Origin: Streptomyces amritsarensis
GTDB lineage: Bacteria > Actinomycetota > Actinomycetes > Streptomycetales > Streptomycetaceae
Length of the DNA: 62,938 nucleotides
Direction: 5' to 3'
Assembly: GCF_001953875.1 (NCBI RefSeq)
Contig: NZ_MQUR01000039.1
Location: 1-62,938, forward strand
Part shown: piece by piece, positions 17,658-27,324 of the stretch
Numbering within the stretch: the first letter of the stretch is position 1
How the letters are laid out: each line of letters begins with the position of its first letter
Notes under the pieces: model-generated
Databases searched by the model: none
What the model was told of the DNA's origin: nothing
The model's input: the letters and a program-made list of their open reading frames with translations, nothing else
Made by a program: the position numbers and the translations under genes

Positions 17658-19283
17658 ATGGGGGAGCACACCAGGGATTCCTTACCGGCGGCCGACCGCG
17701 ACGACACATGGCAGCGGCTACAGGCGTACGCGTACCTCAGCGCACCGGAGCGGCTTGAGTACGTAGCCGTGATGAGAGTCTTCTGCGGCACCCTCCTCAC
17801 CGACCTATCGGTGCCGGACGTACGGGCGAAACTGGCGGAGGCCGACGGGCCGGCAGGGGCTCCGAGCGCCGACACGCTCACCGCCCGGCTGGAACAGCTG
17901 GTGGACTGGGGCGCCCTGCTGCGGAGCAGTCGCTCGGTGAATGCCGCGAGCATCACCGAGTACCAGCGCTCTCGGTCCCGCTACCAGCTGTCGAAGCTGG
18001 GCGAGCGCGTGCAGCGGGACGCCGACGAGGTCCTGGCGGGCGCGGACGCGGCTCGTGAGGTCAGCAGCGAGCTGCTGGCGCTGGTCGAGCGCGGACTGGG
18101 CGAACTGAACGACCTGCTCCAGAAGCCGGAAGAGGCCGGGCCGCAGGACACGCTGGAGCGAGTCAGCACCCTCTTCGTCCAGTTCACCGAGTTCGCGGAC
18201 TCCGTGCGGGACTTCTACGCCTACCTCGGGCAGGTGTTGGCGCGCTACGACCTGGACGGCGCCGAGTACCAGGGCTTCAAGGAACTGCTGCTGGACTACG
18301 TCGAGGCGATCAGGGAGGACGTCGCCTTCCGCGCTCCCCGCATCGCATCGGTACTCGACCTGCTGTGGCCGCACCTCCCCGGCCTTCTGGACCGCCTCGA
18401 CGCTCACGCCCGCGGTCTGTCGGGGGTTGCCGGCGCGGCCGGCGGCCGGTCCGAGGTCCGGGTGCAGCGCAGCCGCGGCCGGGAGATGGCCGACTGGGAG
18501 GGGCTGCGAGGCTGGTTCACCGACGTCGACGGGCAGGGAAGTCAGGTCGATCAGCTGCGTGACGCCACCATGCGGGCCCTGCAGTCTCTGCTGACCAACG
18601 CCAAACGGATGCTGCGCTCGGCCTCCGGCGAGATGTCGAGGCGCAAGGACCTCCTTCGGCTCGCCCGATGGTTCGACGAGGCGGATCCGGAGGACGCGCA
18701 CGACATGGCGGTCGCCGCCTTCGGCCTCTACGGCGCCCGCCACCTGGGTGTTCCCCCCGCCTCCGACGACGCGGTTCCCGCGTACACCAGTTGGTGGAAC
18801 GGCCCGGTGGTGGAGGTACCGGTGGCCCTGCGTGAGCGGGGCAGTCGCGCGCAGCGGGGGCGGGCATCGTCCATGGAGAACCACGCGCCGCAGAAGCGTC
18901 ACCTCCAGGAGGCCGCCCGGGCCCGGGCGGAGGCCAGGAGGGCGGCCGCGGACGAGCTGCGCAGCGCTGCCGGGCGCTTCGCAGAGGTGCGCCTCACCGC
19001 GGCGGCCCTCGGCCTGCTTCTGGAACTGCTGGCGACAGCACTCGGAAACGCCCAGCTGCGGCGGACGCATGCCGACATGCCCGGCACCGCAGGTGAGTTC
19101 AGCCTGGAGTCCGCGCAGAGCGAGGACGCCGAGCTCGGCATCCGGCTCACCGTTCGTCGTTCCTCCGGCGTCAGGTCGGTGCTGCACTCCGCGGACGGCG
19201 TCGTCGAACTGGACGACCTGGAGCTTGAGATCGGACGTGCGGCGGACTCGGCCGGACACGGGGCCGAGGTGAGTGCGTCGTGA
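17658..19283 (+). CDS. jetA: Wadjet subunit JetA (DUF2397/TIGR02677 family)
   Basis: A 541-residue, largely helical protein matching the TIGR02677 family. It is the kleisin-like component of Wadjet, an SMC-type complex that recognises closed circular DNA by loop extrusion and restricts plasmids. The N-terminal winged-helix region includes LSAPERLEYVAVMRVF and LEQLVDWGALLRSSRS. A long helical middle and a C-terminal Arg/Ala/Glu-rich helix follow. I take ATG 17658; a TTG at 17613 is in frame but lies within the inverted repeat. It is the first of four genes joined by 4-bp overlaps. Confidence 0.9.
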   Translation: MGEHTRDSLPAADRDDTWQRLQAYAYLSAPERLEYVAVMRVFCGTLLTDLSVPDVRAKLAEADGPAGAPSADTLTARLEQLVDWGALLRSSRSVNAASITEYQRSRSRYQLSKLGERVQRDADEVLAGADAAREVSSELLALVERGLGELNDLLQKPEEAGPQDTLERVSTLFVQFTEFADSVRDFYAYLGQVLARYDLDGAEYQGFKELLLDYVEAIREDVAFRAPRIASVLDLLWPHLPGLLDRLDAHARGLSGVAGAAGGRSEVRVQRSRGREMADWEGLRGWFTDVDGQGSQVDQLRDATMRALQSLLTNAKRMLRSASGEMSRRKDLLRLARWFDEADPEDAHDMAVAAFGLYGARHLGVPPASDDAVPAYTSWWNGPVVEVPVALRERGSRAQRGRASSMENHAPQKRHLQEAARARAEARRAAADELRSAAGRFAEVRLTAAALGLLLELLATALGNAQLRRTHADMPGTAGEFSLESAQSEDAELGIRLTVRRSSGVRSVLHSADGVVELDDLELEIGRAADSAGHGAEVSAS

Positions 19284-20605
19284 CGCTCCCTTCGGCACAC
19301 GACGTGGCTCTGGCCACCGAGCGCCGCGCCGCAGGGCGGCTGTTGCTCGCCCACCCCCTGGTGACGTCGACCGGCCCGCACGCGGACTTGTTCCCCTTGA
19401 TCCGCCGGCACGCCGACTGGTTGGGCAAGCGGTTCCAGCAGGTGCTCGGCTACCGGCTCCTGGTCGACACCTCCTACGCCCGGCTGTTCAAGGCCGGACT
19501 GGGTGCCGGCGCAGGGCACCGGCTGGAGCGATCCACCGGCACCGCCTTCACGCCGCGTACCTACTCCTGTCTCGCGCTGGCGCTGTCCGTGCTGGTGACC
19601 GCCCCGGAACAGGTGCTGCTGTCCCAGTTGGTCGCCGACATCAAGGCCGCGGCGGCCGACGCGGGTGTGAGGCTGGAGGACACGAGCCGGGCCGTGGAGA
19701 AACGGACTCTGGTCGCCGCCCTCCGCCAGTTGATCGACTGGGGAGTCCTGACGGAGAGGGACGGCAGTGTGGGCTCGCTCGTGCAGGAGGAAGGCGGCGA
19801 GGCACTGATCACGGTGGACCGGGAGATCGCCCGGATCATCGTTTCCGGGCCCCTCACGCAGAGCCTGGACGGGGCGGACCTGGTGAGGCGGGCGGCCGAC
19901 CCGGGGTTCGGCGGTCCCCGCACCTATGTGCGCCGCAGGCTCGTGGAAACGCCCGTCGTGTACCTGGACGAGCTGACCGCCGCTGAGCGGGACTGGCTGC
20001 GTACCCGGCAACGCCGCGAGGCCCAGGCGTTCTCCGAACTCCTGGGCCTGGAGGCCGAGATCCGCGGTGAGGGTGTGGCACTGGTGGACCCTGAGGAGGA
20101 GCTCACGGACCTGCACCTGCCCGGGACCGGAACCGTCGCCCAGGCTTCGCTGCTCCTGCTGGAGCGCCTCGTGGAACGGTTGCGGCCCGCTGATCCGGGA
20201 CACCCGGCGACAGGAGGGCGGCTCGTCATCGGGGTGGCTGTTCCGGACGGCCTGGTGGACGAGCTGCTCGGCCGGCTCATCACCGAATACGGGCAGCGCG
20301 GGAACTGGCAGCGCACCTACGTCGAAGATCCCTCGTCGTTGCGGAGGGCGGTTCTGGACCTGCTGAGCCGGATGCGGATGGTGACGCCCGTCGGCCCTCT
20401 TCGTTCCGCGGGCCACGGGATACCCGAGGGCTACGACGACACGGTCCCGGAGGGCCGATCCGTGACCGACGTGCTGGGCGCTCGCTCTGCCGGCACCGGC
20501 TGGGTCCTCCTCGCCGCAGCCGCGCGCTACGCCACCCATGTCACCGAACGCCGGCCCGCGGGAGCGGCACCCGGCATCGACACACAGCAGGAGCTACCGC
20601 TATGA
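19280..20605 (+). CDS. jetB: Wadjet subunit JetB (DUF2398/TIGR02678 family)
   Basis: A 441-residue winged-helix protein of the TIGR02678 family, the KITE-like partner of JetA in Wadjet complexes. The N-terminus (ERRAAGRLLLAHPLVT) and the LFPLIRRHADWLGKRFQQVLGYRL segment are typical. It begins at GTG 19280, overlapping the jetA stop as GTGA, and ends in ATGA shared with jetC. Together with JetA it should bridge the two heads of the SMC-like JetC. Confidence 0.9.
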   Translation: MTLPSAHDVALATERRAAGRLLLAHPLVTSTGPHADLFPLIRRHADWLGKRFQQVLGYRLLVDTSYARLFKAGLGAGAGHRLERSTGTAFTPRTYSCLALALSVLVTAPEQVLLSQLVADIKAAAADAGVRLEDTSRAVEKRTLVAALRQLIDWGVLTERDGSVGSLVQEEGGEALITVDREIARIIVSGPLTQSLDGADLVRRAADPGFGGPRTYVRRRLVETPVVYLDELTAAERDWLRTRQRREAQAFSELLGLEAEIRGEGVALVDPEEELTDLHLPGTGTVAQASLLLLERLVERLRPADPGHPATGGRLVIGVAVPDGLVDELLGRLITEYGQRGNWQRTYVEDPSSLRRAVLDLLSRMRMVTPVGPLRSAGHGIPEGYDDTVPEGRSVTDVLGARSAGTGWVLLAAAARYATHVTERRPAGAAPGIDTQQELPL

Positions 20606-23600
20606 CTCCGGGTGCGAACGGCCCCATCCCCCTTCAGCGATCCGGTACAGCGGCCGGCACGCGCTTCCGCCTGCACCGCGCCGGCATCCTCAACGTCTGG
20701 CAGTACGACGAACAGGAATTCGACTTCGGTGACGGGCGACTGCTGCTGCGCGGCAAGAACGGGGCCGGCAAGTCCAAGGCCCTGGAGATGCTGCTCCCCT
20801 ACCTCCTGGACGGCGACTCCCGCGCCCTGGACGCCACGGGGACGGGCCGGACGAGCCTGGTCTGGCTGATGCTGGACGGGTTCGAGCAGACGAACCGCCT
20901 GGGATACCTCTGGGTCGAATTCCGGCGGACGACGGACGAGGGCGATGACCGCTACCTCACCCTCGGAGCGTCCATCCGGGCATCGAAGTCGACGAAGAAG
21001 GCCGTGCCGGTCTTCTTCGCCACCCCGCTCCGGGTCGGCGAGGACTTCCGCCTGGCCGAGGCGGGCGTGCCCCTGCCGGTCGACCGCCTCAGGGAGGCCG
21101 TCGGCGCGGAGAACGTCACGGACCGTTCCGTCCAGCACCGCTCACGGGTCGCCCGCGAGCTGTTCGGCATCACCGACGCGACGCGGTACCGCAACCTCAC
21201 CCAGCTCCTCCACCGCCTGCGGCGTCCCACCGTGGGGGACCGGATCGAGTCCGGCGGGCTCGCCTCCCTGCTCAGCGAGACGCTGCCGGGGCTCGACGAC
21301 GACGTGGTCGAGAAGGTGGCACGCAACCTCCACGACCTCGACGCCGTACGACAGGAGCTCGGCCGCCTGGAACGTACCGACCGGGCCCTCGGCGCGTTCC
21401 TGGGCGACTACCGCAGCTATCTGTCCGGAGTGCTGCTCAGGTCGGCGAGGAAGGTGGACGACGAACTGGACACCCTGGCAAAGCGACGCCTGGGGGCCGG
21501 CGAAGCGGCGAAGAGGACCAGCGGCCTGAAGGCGCAGGAAGCCGAGGCCCGAGCAGCCCTGCGCGCCTTGCGCGAGGACGAGCAGGCCGCTCGCACGGAA
21601 CTCGACGCGCTCCGTGCCAGTAGCGCATACCGCAGCCTGGCAGAGCTGTCCGAGCGCCGTGCCACGGTCGGGGCCCTGGACACTGCGGCAGAGACCTCCT
21701 TCACCGCGCTCACCAAGGCGCACGACGCCGAGGAGGGCGCGGCGGACCGCCTGGCCGAGGGCATCGCCCATCTGGGCCGGCGCCTCGGCGAACTGGGTAC
21801 GGAGCATCGCGAGCTCGTGGTGCAGTCCGAGAAGGCGGGACTCCCCACCGGCCATCTCGGCGAGGCTGTCGGCCTGCCTCGCACGGATGTGGCCGGAGCT
21901 TCGGAAACGGAACTGACGGGACCCGACGCACGGATCCACCTCGTGCGGCACCAACGGGTGATCGCTGTGGACCCCACCGCGGCGGACTCCGCCCTGCGGT
22001 CCTGGGAAGGGCAGCTCGAGGACGCCGGCAAGGTGGTGAAGCACCGAACGCGCATGGTCCAGGACGTCGTCGGCCTGGTCGCCCGGGCTGCCGAGGCACA
22101 GAGGCGGGCAGCCGGCGCGGACGCCGAGCGTGAGCGACTCGAAGGGGAGGCGGAGGATGCTGCTAGCCGCCTCGAAAGCCATCGGGAGAAGGTGGCCGAG
22201 GAGAGCGGAAGCTACGCCCGTCGGACAGCGGCGTGGCTGGACCACGTCCAGGCCGTGACCGGCCCCGACTGCCCCCCGTTGGATGCCGTCCGTGCGGTGG
22301 TCACCTGCGAGACCTCGGCAGAGGCCCCCTTCGCGGAGCGGGTGCTGCATCCCGACATCGATACGCAGGCGGAACAGCTCGCCAGGACGGTACTGGAGCC
22401 CTACGGCCTCCAGCTGACCCACCGGCGGGACACCCTCGCGCTGCGCCTCGCCCGGCTCACCGAGGAACACAACCTTCTGACCAGGAAGAAGGAAGAATGG
22501 GAGCGGCGAACCGATCCGGAGCCGCCGGTCCCCCACCACCGCGCCGCCGAACGCGATCCAAGCACCGGAGCGCCGTTCTACCGGCTGGTGGACTTCTCCG
22601 ACGGCCTGTCCCCCACCGACCGGGCGGGCCTGGAGGCGGCGCTCGAAGCGAGCGGGATCCTGGACGCCTGGGTGATCTCGGACGGAACGCTCCTCGATCC
22701 CCTGACGCGAGACGTACTGCTCCAGCCCGGGGCCGCGCCGCCCGGCGTCCCGACTCTGGACACCGCACTGCGCCCTACCGCGCAGCCGGACAGCGGCATC
22801 GCCCCCGAACGGGTCCGACACCTCCTGTCCGCGATCGCCCTCGTACCGGCCCAGGAGGGCGCCGCCACCGGCTCGGTGTACTACGACGGCAGCTGGCGCC
22901 TCGGTCCCCTCCGCGGACACCACTCCAAGGACGGCGCCGAATACGTGGGCGCCGCCGTACGCGCCGAGACACGACGCCGTAAGCTCGCCGAACTCGAAGC
23001 ACGACGGGCGCAGGCCGAAAGGCTGCTGTCCGAGGGCCGCGCACAACTCGACGGGCTCGACACCGTACGCCGGGACCTGGCCTCGGCGGAACGCGACTTC
23101 CCCCGGCCGCAGTCCCTCACCCTCGCCTGGCACGGGCTCGAAGCCGGGGAGAGGGACCTGCGCGATCTGACCGCCAAGGCCACCAAGGCAGCGCGGCGGG
23201 CGGAGGAGGAGCGCGCGCAGTCCGTGGCAGCTCGGGGTGAAGCGGAGGCGACCGCGACGGCTCACGACCTCCCCACCGGCGCCGACGCCCTGGAAAGGGT
23301 ACGTATCGCCCTCGCGACCCTCCTCGGCGGCATCGGAGGCATGTGCCGGGCCATCCGGGGTGTGGCCGACGGGCTGGACAGGCATCGGGTCGATCACACC
23401 CGGTACGCGCAGGCTCGCCGTGACCGCCTGGAAGCGGCGGAAAGCCACGCTCTCCGACTGGGTGAACTGCACAGGGCCCAGCAGGATCTCCGCACCCGCG
23501 AGGAAGCCGTCGGCGCCTCCGAGGAAGAGATCCTCACCCGCGAGGAAGAAGCGAAGCAGCGTGTCGCAGCGGCCGCCCGGGCACTGCCGGGGGCCCAACG

Positions 23601-24855
23601 GGAGCACGACGACCTCCATGACCGAAGGGTCCGCGCGGAGGAGGACGAGAAGCGGGCTCGCGAACAGCTGCTGGAGCAGCAGACGGCCGTCATCACCGCG
23701 GGAGGCACCCTCCGCGGTGCAGTCGGTCGTCCGGAGGTGCTCCGTGGCGCCGGCCTGGACCGTTCCTTCCTGCCCGAAGTGCTGTTGGACGACCCCGGCG
23801 CAGAGGTCCGTGACCGCATCCGGTCTCTGCGCGAGCTGGCCGAAGCGGTACGGGACGGGCTCGACCGTTCGCGGAATGCGAGGAAGGAGGTGCGGAAGGA
23901 GGTTTCGGACAGCACGCTCCTCAAGAGCCACACGGCCCTGCGTGACCAGTTGGCCGGCGGATTCGACGCGCACCTGGAGGAACTCGCCGGGATCAAGGTC
24001 TGCCGCCTGGTCGATGACCACGGTCCGCACGACGTCGCCGTCGTCGGAGAACGTATCGCCGCCCGGGCCGCCGAAGACCGCGGTCGCCTCACCGAGCGTG
24101 AGAGCGAGGTCTTCCAACGCTTCCTCACCGGCGAACTCGGTGACCACTTGTCGGCACAGGTCGTCACCGCCGCCAACCTCGTCTCCGCACTGAACGACAC
24201 GCTCAAGACCGTGCGGACCTCGCACGGGCTCGGCGTCGAACTGCAGTGGAAGCTGGATGAGGACGTCGACGCGGACGTGCGGGCAGCCGTTGAACTCCTC
24301 CGCAGCCCTTCGAGCCTGCGCACCCGTGAGCAGGGCGATCGGCTGCGCGAGGTGCTGCAGCGCCGGATCGAGGACGCCCGGCGCACCGATCCGTCCGCCG
24401 GGTACGCCGCCCATCTGCGCACGGCGCTGGACTATCGGGACTGGTTCGGCTTCCACACCTTCGTCGTCGAGGATGCCGCCCCCGGCCGTAAACGCAGGCT
24501 CACCGGGCGCACCGGGCTCAGCCAGGGGGAACAGCGGGTGCTTTCCTACCTCGTTCTCTTCGCCGCGGCGGCCGCCCATTTCACGACCCTCGGCGAATCC
24601 GCGCCGCACGCTCCCCGGCTGATCCTCCTGGACGACGCCTTCGCCAAGGTCGACGAGCCCACCCATGGCCGGCTCGGGCGCATCCTCGTCGACCTCGACC
24701 TCGACTTCGTACTCACCAGCGAGAGGCTCATGGGCAACTGGCCCGAGGTGCCCTCCCTGCACATCTACGAGTGCCTCCGCGATCCGCACGTACGCGGGGT
24801 CGCCACTTTGCACTACACCTGGAACGGCCGGCACCGGCGCCTGGTGTCCGTATGA
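20602..24855 (+). CDS. jetC: Wadjet SMC-like ATPase JetC (TIGR02680 family)
   Basis: A 1417-residue MukB/SMC-like ATPase, the motor of the complex. The Walker A is GKNGAGKS (residues 51-58), preceded by an ILNVWQYDEQEF strand. Long charged heptad-type helices (about residues 290-560 and 770-1130) form the coiled coil, separated by a hinge-like segment. The C-terminal head has the ABC signature in GLSQGEQRVLSYL (about 1306) and the Walker B LILLDDAF (about 1340), followed by VDLDLDFVLTSERLMG. All catalytic parts are intact, so the system is probably functional. Shares ATGA with both neighbours. Confidence 0.95.
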   Translation: MTPGANGPIPLQRSGTAAGTRFRLHRAGILNVWQYDEQEFDFGDGRLLLRGKNGAGKSKALEMLLPYLLDGDSRALDATGTGRTSLVWLMLDGFEQTNRLGYLWVEFRRTTDEGDDRYLTLGASIRASKSTKKAVPVFFATPLRVGEDFRLAEAGVPLPVDRLREAVGAENVTDRSVQHRSRVARELFGITDATRYRNLTQLLHRLRRPTVGDRIESGGLASLLSETLPGLDDDVVEKVARNLHDLDAVRQELGRLERTDRALGAFLGDYRSYLSGVLLRSARKVDDELDTLAKRRLGAGEAAKRTSGLKAQEAEARAALRALREDEQAARTELDALRASSAYRSLAELSERRATVGALDTAAETSFTALTKAHDAEEGAADRLAEGIAHLGRRLGELGTEHRELVVQSEKAGLPTGHLGEAVGLPRTDVAGASETELTGPDARIHLVRHQRVIAVDPTAADSALRSWEGQLEDAGKVVKHRTRMVQDVVGLVARAAEAQRRAAGADAERERLEGEAEDAASRLESHREKVAEESGSYARRTAAWLDHVQAVTGPDCPPLDAVRAVVTCETSAEAPFAERVLHPDIDTQAEQLARTVLEPYGLQLTHRRDTLALRLARLTEEHNLLTRKKEEWERRTDPEPPVPHHRAAERDPSTGAPFYRLVDFSDGLSPTDRAGLEAALEASGILDAWVISDGTLLDPLTRDVLLQPGAAPPGVPTLDTALRPTAQPDSGIAPERVRHLLSAIALVPAQEGAATGSVYYDGSWRLGPLRGHHSKDGAEYVGAAVRAETRRRKLAELEARRAQAERLLSEGRAQLDGLDTVRRDLASAERDFPRPQSLTLAWHGLEAGERDLRDLTAKATKAARRAEEERAQSVAARGEAEATATAHDLPTGADALERVRIALATLLGGIGGMCRAIRGVADGLDRHRVDHTRYAQARRDRLEAAESHALRLGELHRAQQDLRTREEAVGASEEEILTREEEAKQRVAAAARALPGAQREHDDLHDRRVRAEEDEKRAREQLLEQQTAVITAGGTLRGAVGRPEVLRGAGLDRSFLPEVLLDDPGAEVRDRIRSLRELAEAVRDGLDRSRNARKEVRKEVSDSTLLKSHTALRDQLAGGFDAHLEELAGIKVCRLVDDHGPHDVAVVGERIAARAAEDRGRLTERESEVFQRFLTGELGDHLSAQVVTAANLVSALNDTLKTVRTSHGLGVELQWKLDEDVDADVRAAVELLRSPSSLRTREQGDRLREVLQRRIEDARRTDPSAGYAAHLRTALDYRDWFGFHTFVVEDAAPGRKRRLTGRTGLSQGEQRVLSYLVLFAAAAAHFTTLGESAPHAPRLILLDDAFAKVDEPTHGRLGRILVDLDLDFVLTSERLMGNWPEVPSLHIYECLRDPHVRGVATLHYTWNGRHRRLVSV

Positions 24856-26114
24856 GCCGCCTCCCCGCCGCCACACGCGACTGGCTGGCCGGCCCCGGTC
24901 TCGTCCGGCTCTGGGAATCGGCGCGCAAGCGCCTTGAGGGCAACGGGCTCCGGGCCACCGGCTCGGTGCGGCTGGCGGGGCTGGCTGTGCAGGAGAGGAA
25001 CGACCTGTCGCTCCTGCTCGGCAGTCCGATCACGGGGGCCGCCGCGACGGTGCGGCTCGACGCGCTCGACACCCGTTTGCGGTCCTCGGCCGCCGGCCTC
25101 GGTCTCAGGGACGTACTCCAGGAGCTCGGCCCGCCGCTCAGTGATCGCCGCGCCGCTCGGACGGAGGCCCGGGCACGGCGTGACCGGGTGTGGTCCTCGC
25201 TCGCCTCGTCGCTGGAAGGCTGCCGACTCGGCGAGGAGGAGTGGGCCTGGCGGTGGTACGACGGGCTGCGCCGCACGGGCGTACCCAACGGTGTAGCGCC
25301 CGCGACAGCGGTGCGTACCCTCCAGCAGGCCGTCCACGTCCTCACTCTGCTCTTCGGTCCCGGGCGGGCCGGCGCGTGGGGGCGGGGCGAACTCGCCGCC
25401 GAGGCCACCGGATCGGCGCACGGCCTGGACGACGGGACCTGGCTGGCGCGTCTTGTCCAGCGGGGCATAGCCCTCGCCCACGACACCGAACTCCCCGATG
25501 ACGCGGCCGGCCGCCGCACCTTGTGGCGGCTGGCATCCGTCACGCCGGACGAGGTCTCCAGCACGGTGCTCGCCTACGGTCTGCGCCCCGACGGCGGAGG
25601 CTGGCGGGAACGCTCCCTGTACGAACGAGCGGTCCACCATACGGAAACCCATCTCACCCTGCGCGACCTGCACGCCCTGCGGCTCTCGCTGCCCACGGGA
25701 ACGCTGATCCGTATCTGCGAGAACCCCCGTGTGGTGGAGGCGGCAGCGGACGCCGCCTGCTCACAACCGCTGGTGTGCACCTCGGGGAGTGCAGCGACTG
25801 TGGTCCTCACCCTCCTCGACGCCCTCGCCGCCACCGGCTGCCGCTTCGCCTACCACGGCGACTTCGACTGGCCGGGCATAGCCCTGGCCAACCGTGTGGT
25901 CCACCGCTACGGCGCCGAACCATGGCGGATGGGCTCCGAGGACTACGAACAGCTCGCCGCCCGCACCCAGGCCCGCAACGTCCCCCAGCACCCGCTGACC
26001 GGCCCACCCACCACCGCGGACTGGGACCCGGGCCTCGCCCCAGCCATGGCCGCTCTCGGCATGGCCCTCCACGAGGAAGCCACACTCGACCTCCTCGTGG
26101 CGGACCTGGCGTGA
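24852..26114 (+). CDS. jetD: Wadjet nuclease subunit JetD (DUF2399/TIGR02679 family)
   Basis: A 420-residue protein of the TIGR02679 family. JetD is the topoisomerase-VI-like Toprim nuclease that cuts the plasmid after extrusion stalls. The Toprim Glu lies in IRICENPRVVEAA (about residue 289) and the DxD-like acidic pair in YHGDFDWPGIAL (about 337). ATG 24852 overlaps the jetC stop. The same frame stays open for 103 codons past the single TGA stop, reaching a small downstream ORF. Length is normal for the family, so the annotated end is probably right. Confidence 0.92.
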   Translation: MSRLPAATRDWLAGPGLVRLWESARKRLEGNGLRATGSVRLAGLAVQERNDLSLLLGSPITGAAATVRLDALDTRLRSSAAGLGLRDVLQELGPPLSDRRAARTEARARRDRVWSSLASSLEGCRLGEEEWAWRWYDGLRRTGVPNGVAPATAVRTLQQAVHVLTLLFGPGRAGAWGRGELAAEATGSAHGLDDGTWLARLVQRGIALAHDTELPDDAAGRRTLWRLASVTPDEVSSTVLAYGLRPDGGGWRERSLYERAVHHTETHLTLRDLHALRLSLPTGTLIRICENPRVVEAAADAACSQPLVCTSGSAATVVLTLLDALAATGCRFAYHGDFDWPGIALANRVVHRYGAEPWRMGSEDYEQLAARTQARNVPQHPLTGPPTTADWDPGLAPAMAALGMALHEEATLDLLVADLA

Positions 26115-26210
26115 GGGCGAAGCGGGTACGAGCGGGAGCGGTCGACCGACGGTGCGCGGGCGCAGAGCGACGGGGAGTGGTTCGACGGGGAGTGGTTCGA
26201 CGGGAGAATC

Positions 26211-26423
26211 GTGGCCAGGGAGGCGGGCAGACTCCTGGCGCTCCACCGGCGGCTGGCGCCGGCCGTCGGCTCCCGCAACGCCGTGCTGGCGGTGCCGGGC
26301 GCCACGGACATGCTGCTCCATCCCATCAGCGTGGGAGCGGAACAGACCGCCTCGGGCCAGTGGATCACAGCCGAACTCTTCGCCGTGCTCGTACCGGACA
26401 TCAGCCCGTTCGAACCGCTGTAG
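26211..26423 (+). CDS. Small unknown ORF after jetD
   Basis: A 70-residue ORF from GTG 26211 with no clear ribosome-binding site. It contains a hydrophobic AVLAVPGATDMLLHPISVG stretch and ends ITAELFAVLVPDISPFEPL. Its frame is that of jetD and is open all the way back to the jetD stop, through a 15-base exact tandem duplication (26169-26198, giving DGEWF twice). It may be a real small gene, or the tail of a decayed one. I do not recognise the family. Confidence 0.35.
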   Translation: MAREAGRLLALHRRLAPAVGSRNAVLAVPGATDMLLHPISVGAEQTASGQWITAELFAVLVPDISPFEPL

Positions 26424-26462
26424 GGCGAGGATCACGCGCGGGTCGACCACCGTCCTCGGTGA

Positions 26463-26849
26463 TCACGCCGTACGGGTACGGGTACGGGTGCGGGAGCGGG
26501 AGCGGGAGCGGGCGAGGCTGCCGAGGAGGATCGCGACGTAGGCGCCCCCGAGGCCGTTCGCGGTGCCGAGGCCGCCTTCGGCGGTGGCTGCGACCGCGGC
26601 ACCGATGGCCACCGCGAGCGACCCCGCCACGAGCGCGGTGACCGCTCCGTTCCGCCGGGCCCAGGTGAGGACGCGTCCTCGGCCGGTGGTACGGGCCAGC
26701 GCGAGGCCGCCGCCCACCGAGCCGAGGAGGCCGGTCAGCGCCGACACAATGGCTCCGATCCGGCCGAGGCTCACGGTGTACACGTCTGCGGCGACCGTGT
26801 GGAGGGTGGCGTCGGTGGCGGCGACGGAGAGTACGGATGGGAGGGACAT
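26463..26849 (-). CDS. Small membrane protein (DUF6223-like) with an Arg-Ser/Arg-Thr tail
   Basis: A 128-residue protein with three hydrophobic segments (around residues 30-50, 70-90 and 95-112) separated by short loops such as ARTTGRGRVLTWARR. It resembles the short Streptomyces membrane proteins named DUF6223, from memory only. The last 16 residues alternate Arg with Ser or Thr and come from a hexanucleotide repeat (about 26471-26513), which the rest of the family is unlikely to share. Function unknown. ATG 26849 is preceded by GAAAGG. Confidence 0.65.
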   Translation of the reverse strand: MSLPSVLSVAATDATLHTVAADVYTVSLGRIGAIVSALTGLLGSVGGGLALARTTGRGRVLTWARRNGAVTALVAGSLAVAIGAAVAATAEGGLGTANGLGGAYVAILLGSLARSRSRSRTRTRTRTA

Positions 26850-26919
26850 GGGTGGTCCTGCCTTTCGGAAGGTGGTCCGGACGGGGCGTTGCCGTGCGGG
26901 TGGCGCCGCGGGACACCCT

Positions 26920-27324
26920 CTAGGAACGGGCGGGCGGGCGCAGCAGCGGGCGCGGGGACAGCGATCCGACCAGGGCCAGGGTGCTGAGGGCGAACATCAC
27001 CACGCCCAGGGGGACGTGCAGCGAGGCCACGTGCGCGACGCCCAGCGCGACCTGGGCCGAGGCGAGGACGAGGAAGCCGGTGGAGTGCAGGATGGGGCGC
27101 GGGGATCCGCCGCCCGGGCGCCAGGCGAGGACCGTGGCGAGGACGTACAGCATGGCGGCCCCGTACATCACCTTCGATCCGTAGTCGTGCAGCATGTAGG
27201 CGCGGGACGAGGTCAGCAGGAGGCCCGCGGTGGAGGCCTGGAAGAAGAGCGCGAGGGTCTGCAGGATCATCGCGGTCTTGAGGAAGGTGCCGCCGCGCGG
27301 CGCCGCGGTCGTCTGTCCGGTCAC
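26920..27324 (-). CDS. Four-helix integral membrane protein, unknown
   Basis: A 134-residue protein with four predicted membrane helices: ILQTLALFFQASTAGLLL, VMYGAAMLYVLATVLAW, ILHSTGFLVLASAQVALGV and VPLGVVMFALSTLALVG. It starts at GTG 27324 behind GGAGAGG. The start overlaps the stop of the upstream minus-strand ORF as GTGA, suggesting coupling. No motif gives a function; small proteins of this kind are common in Streptomyces. Confidence 0.7.
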   Translation of the reverse strand: MTGQTTAAPRGGTFLKTAMILQTLALFFQASTAGLLLTSSRAYMLHDYGSKVMYGAAMLYVLATVLAWRPGGGSPRPILHSTGFLVLASAQVALGVAHVASLHVPLGVVMFALSTLALVGSLSPRPLLRPPARS

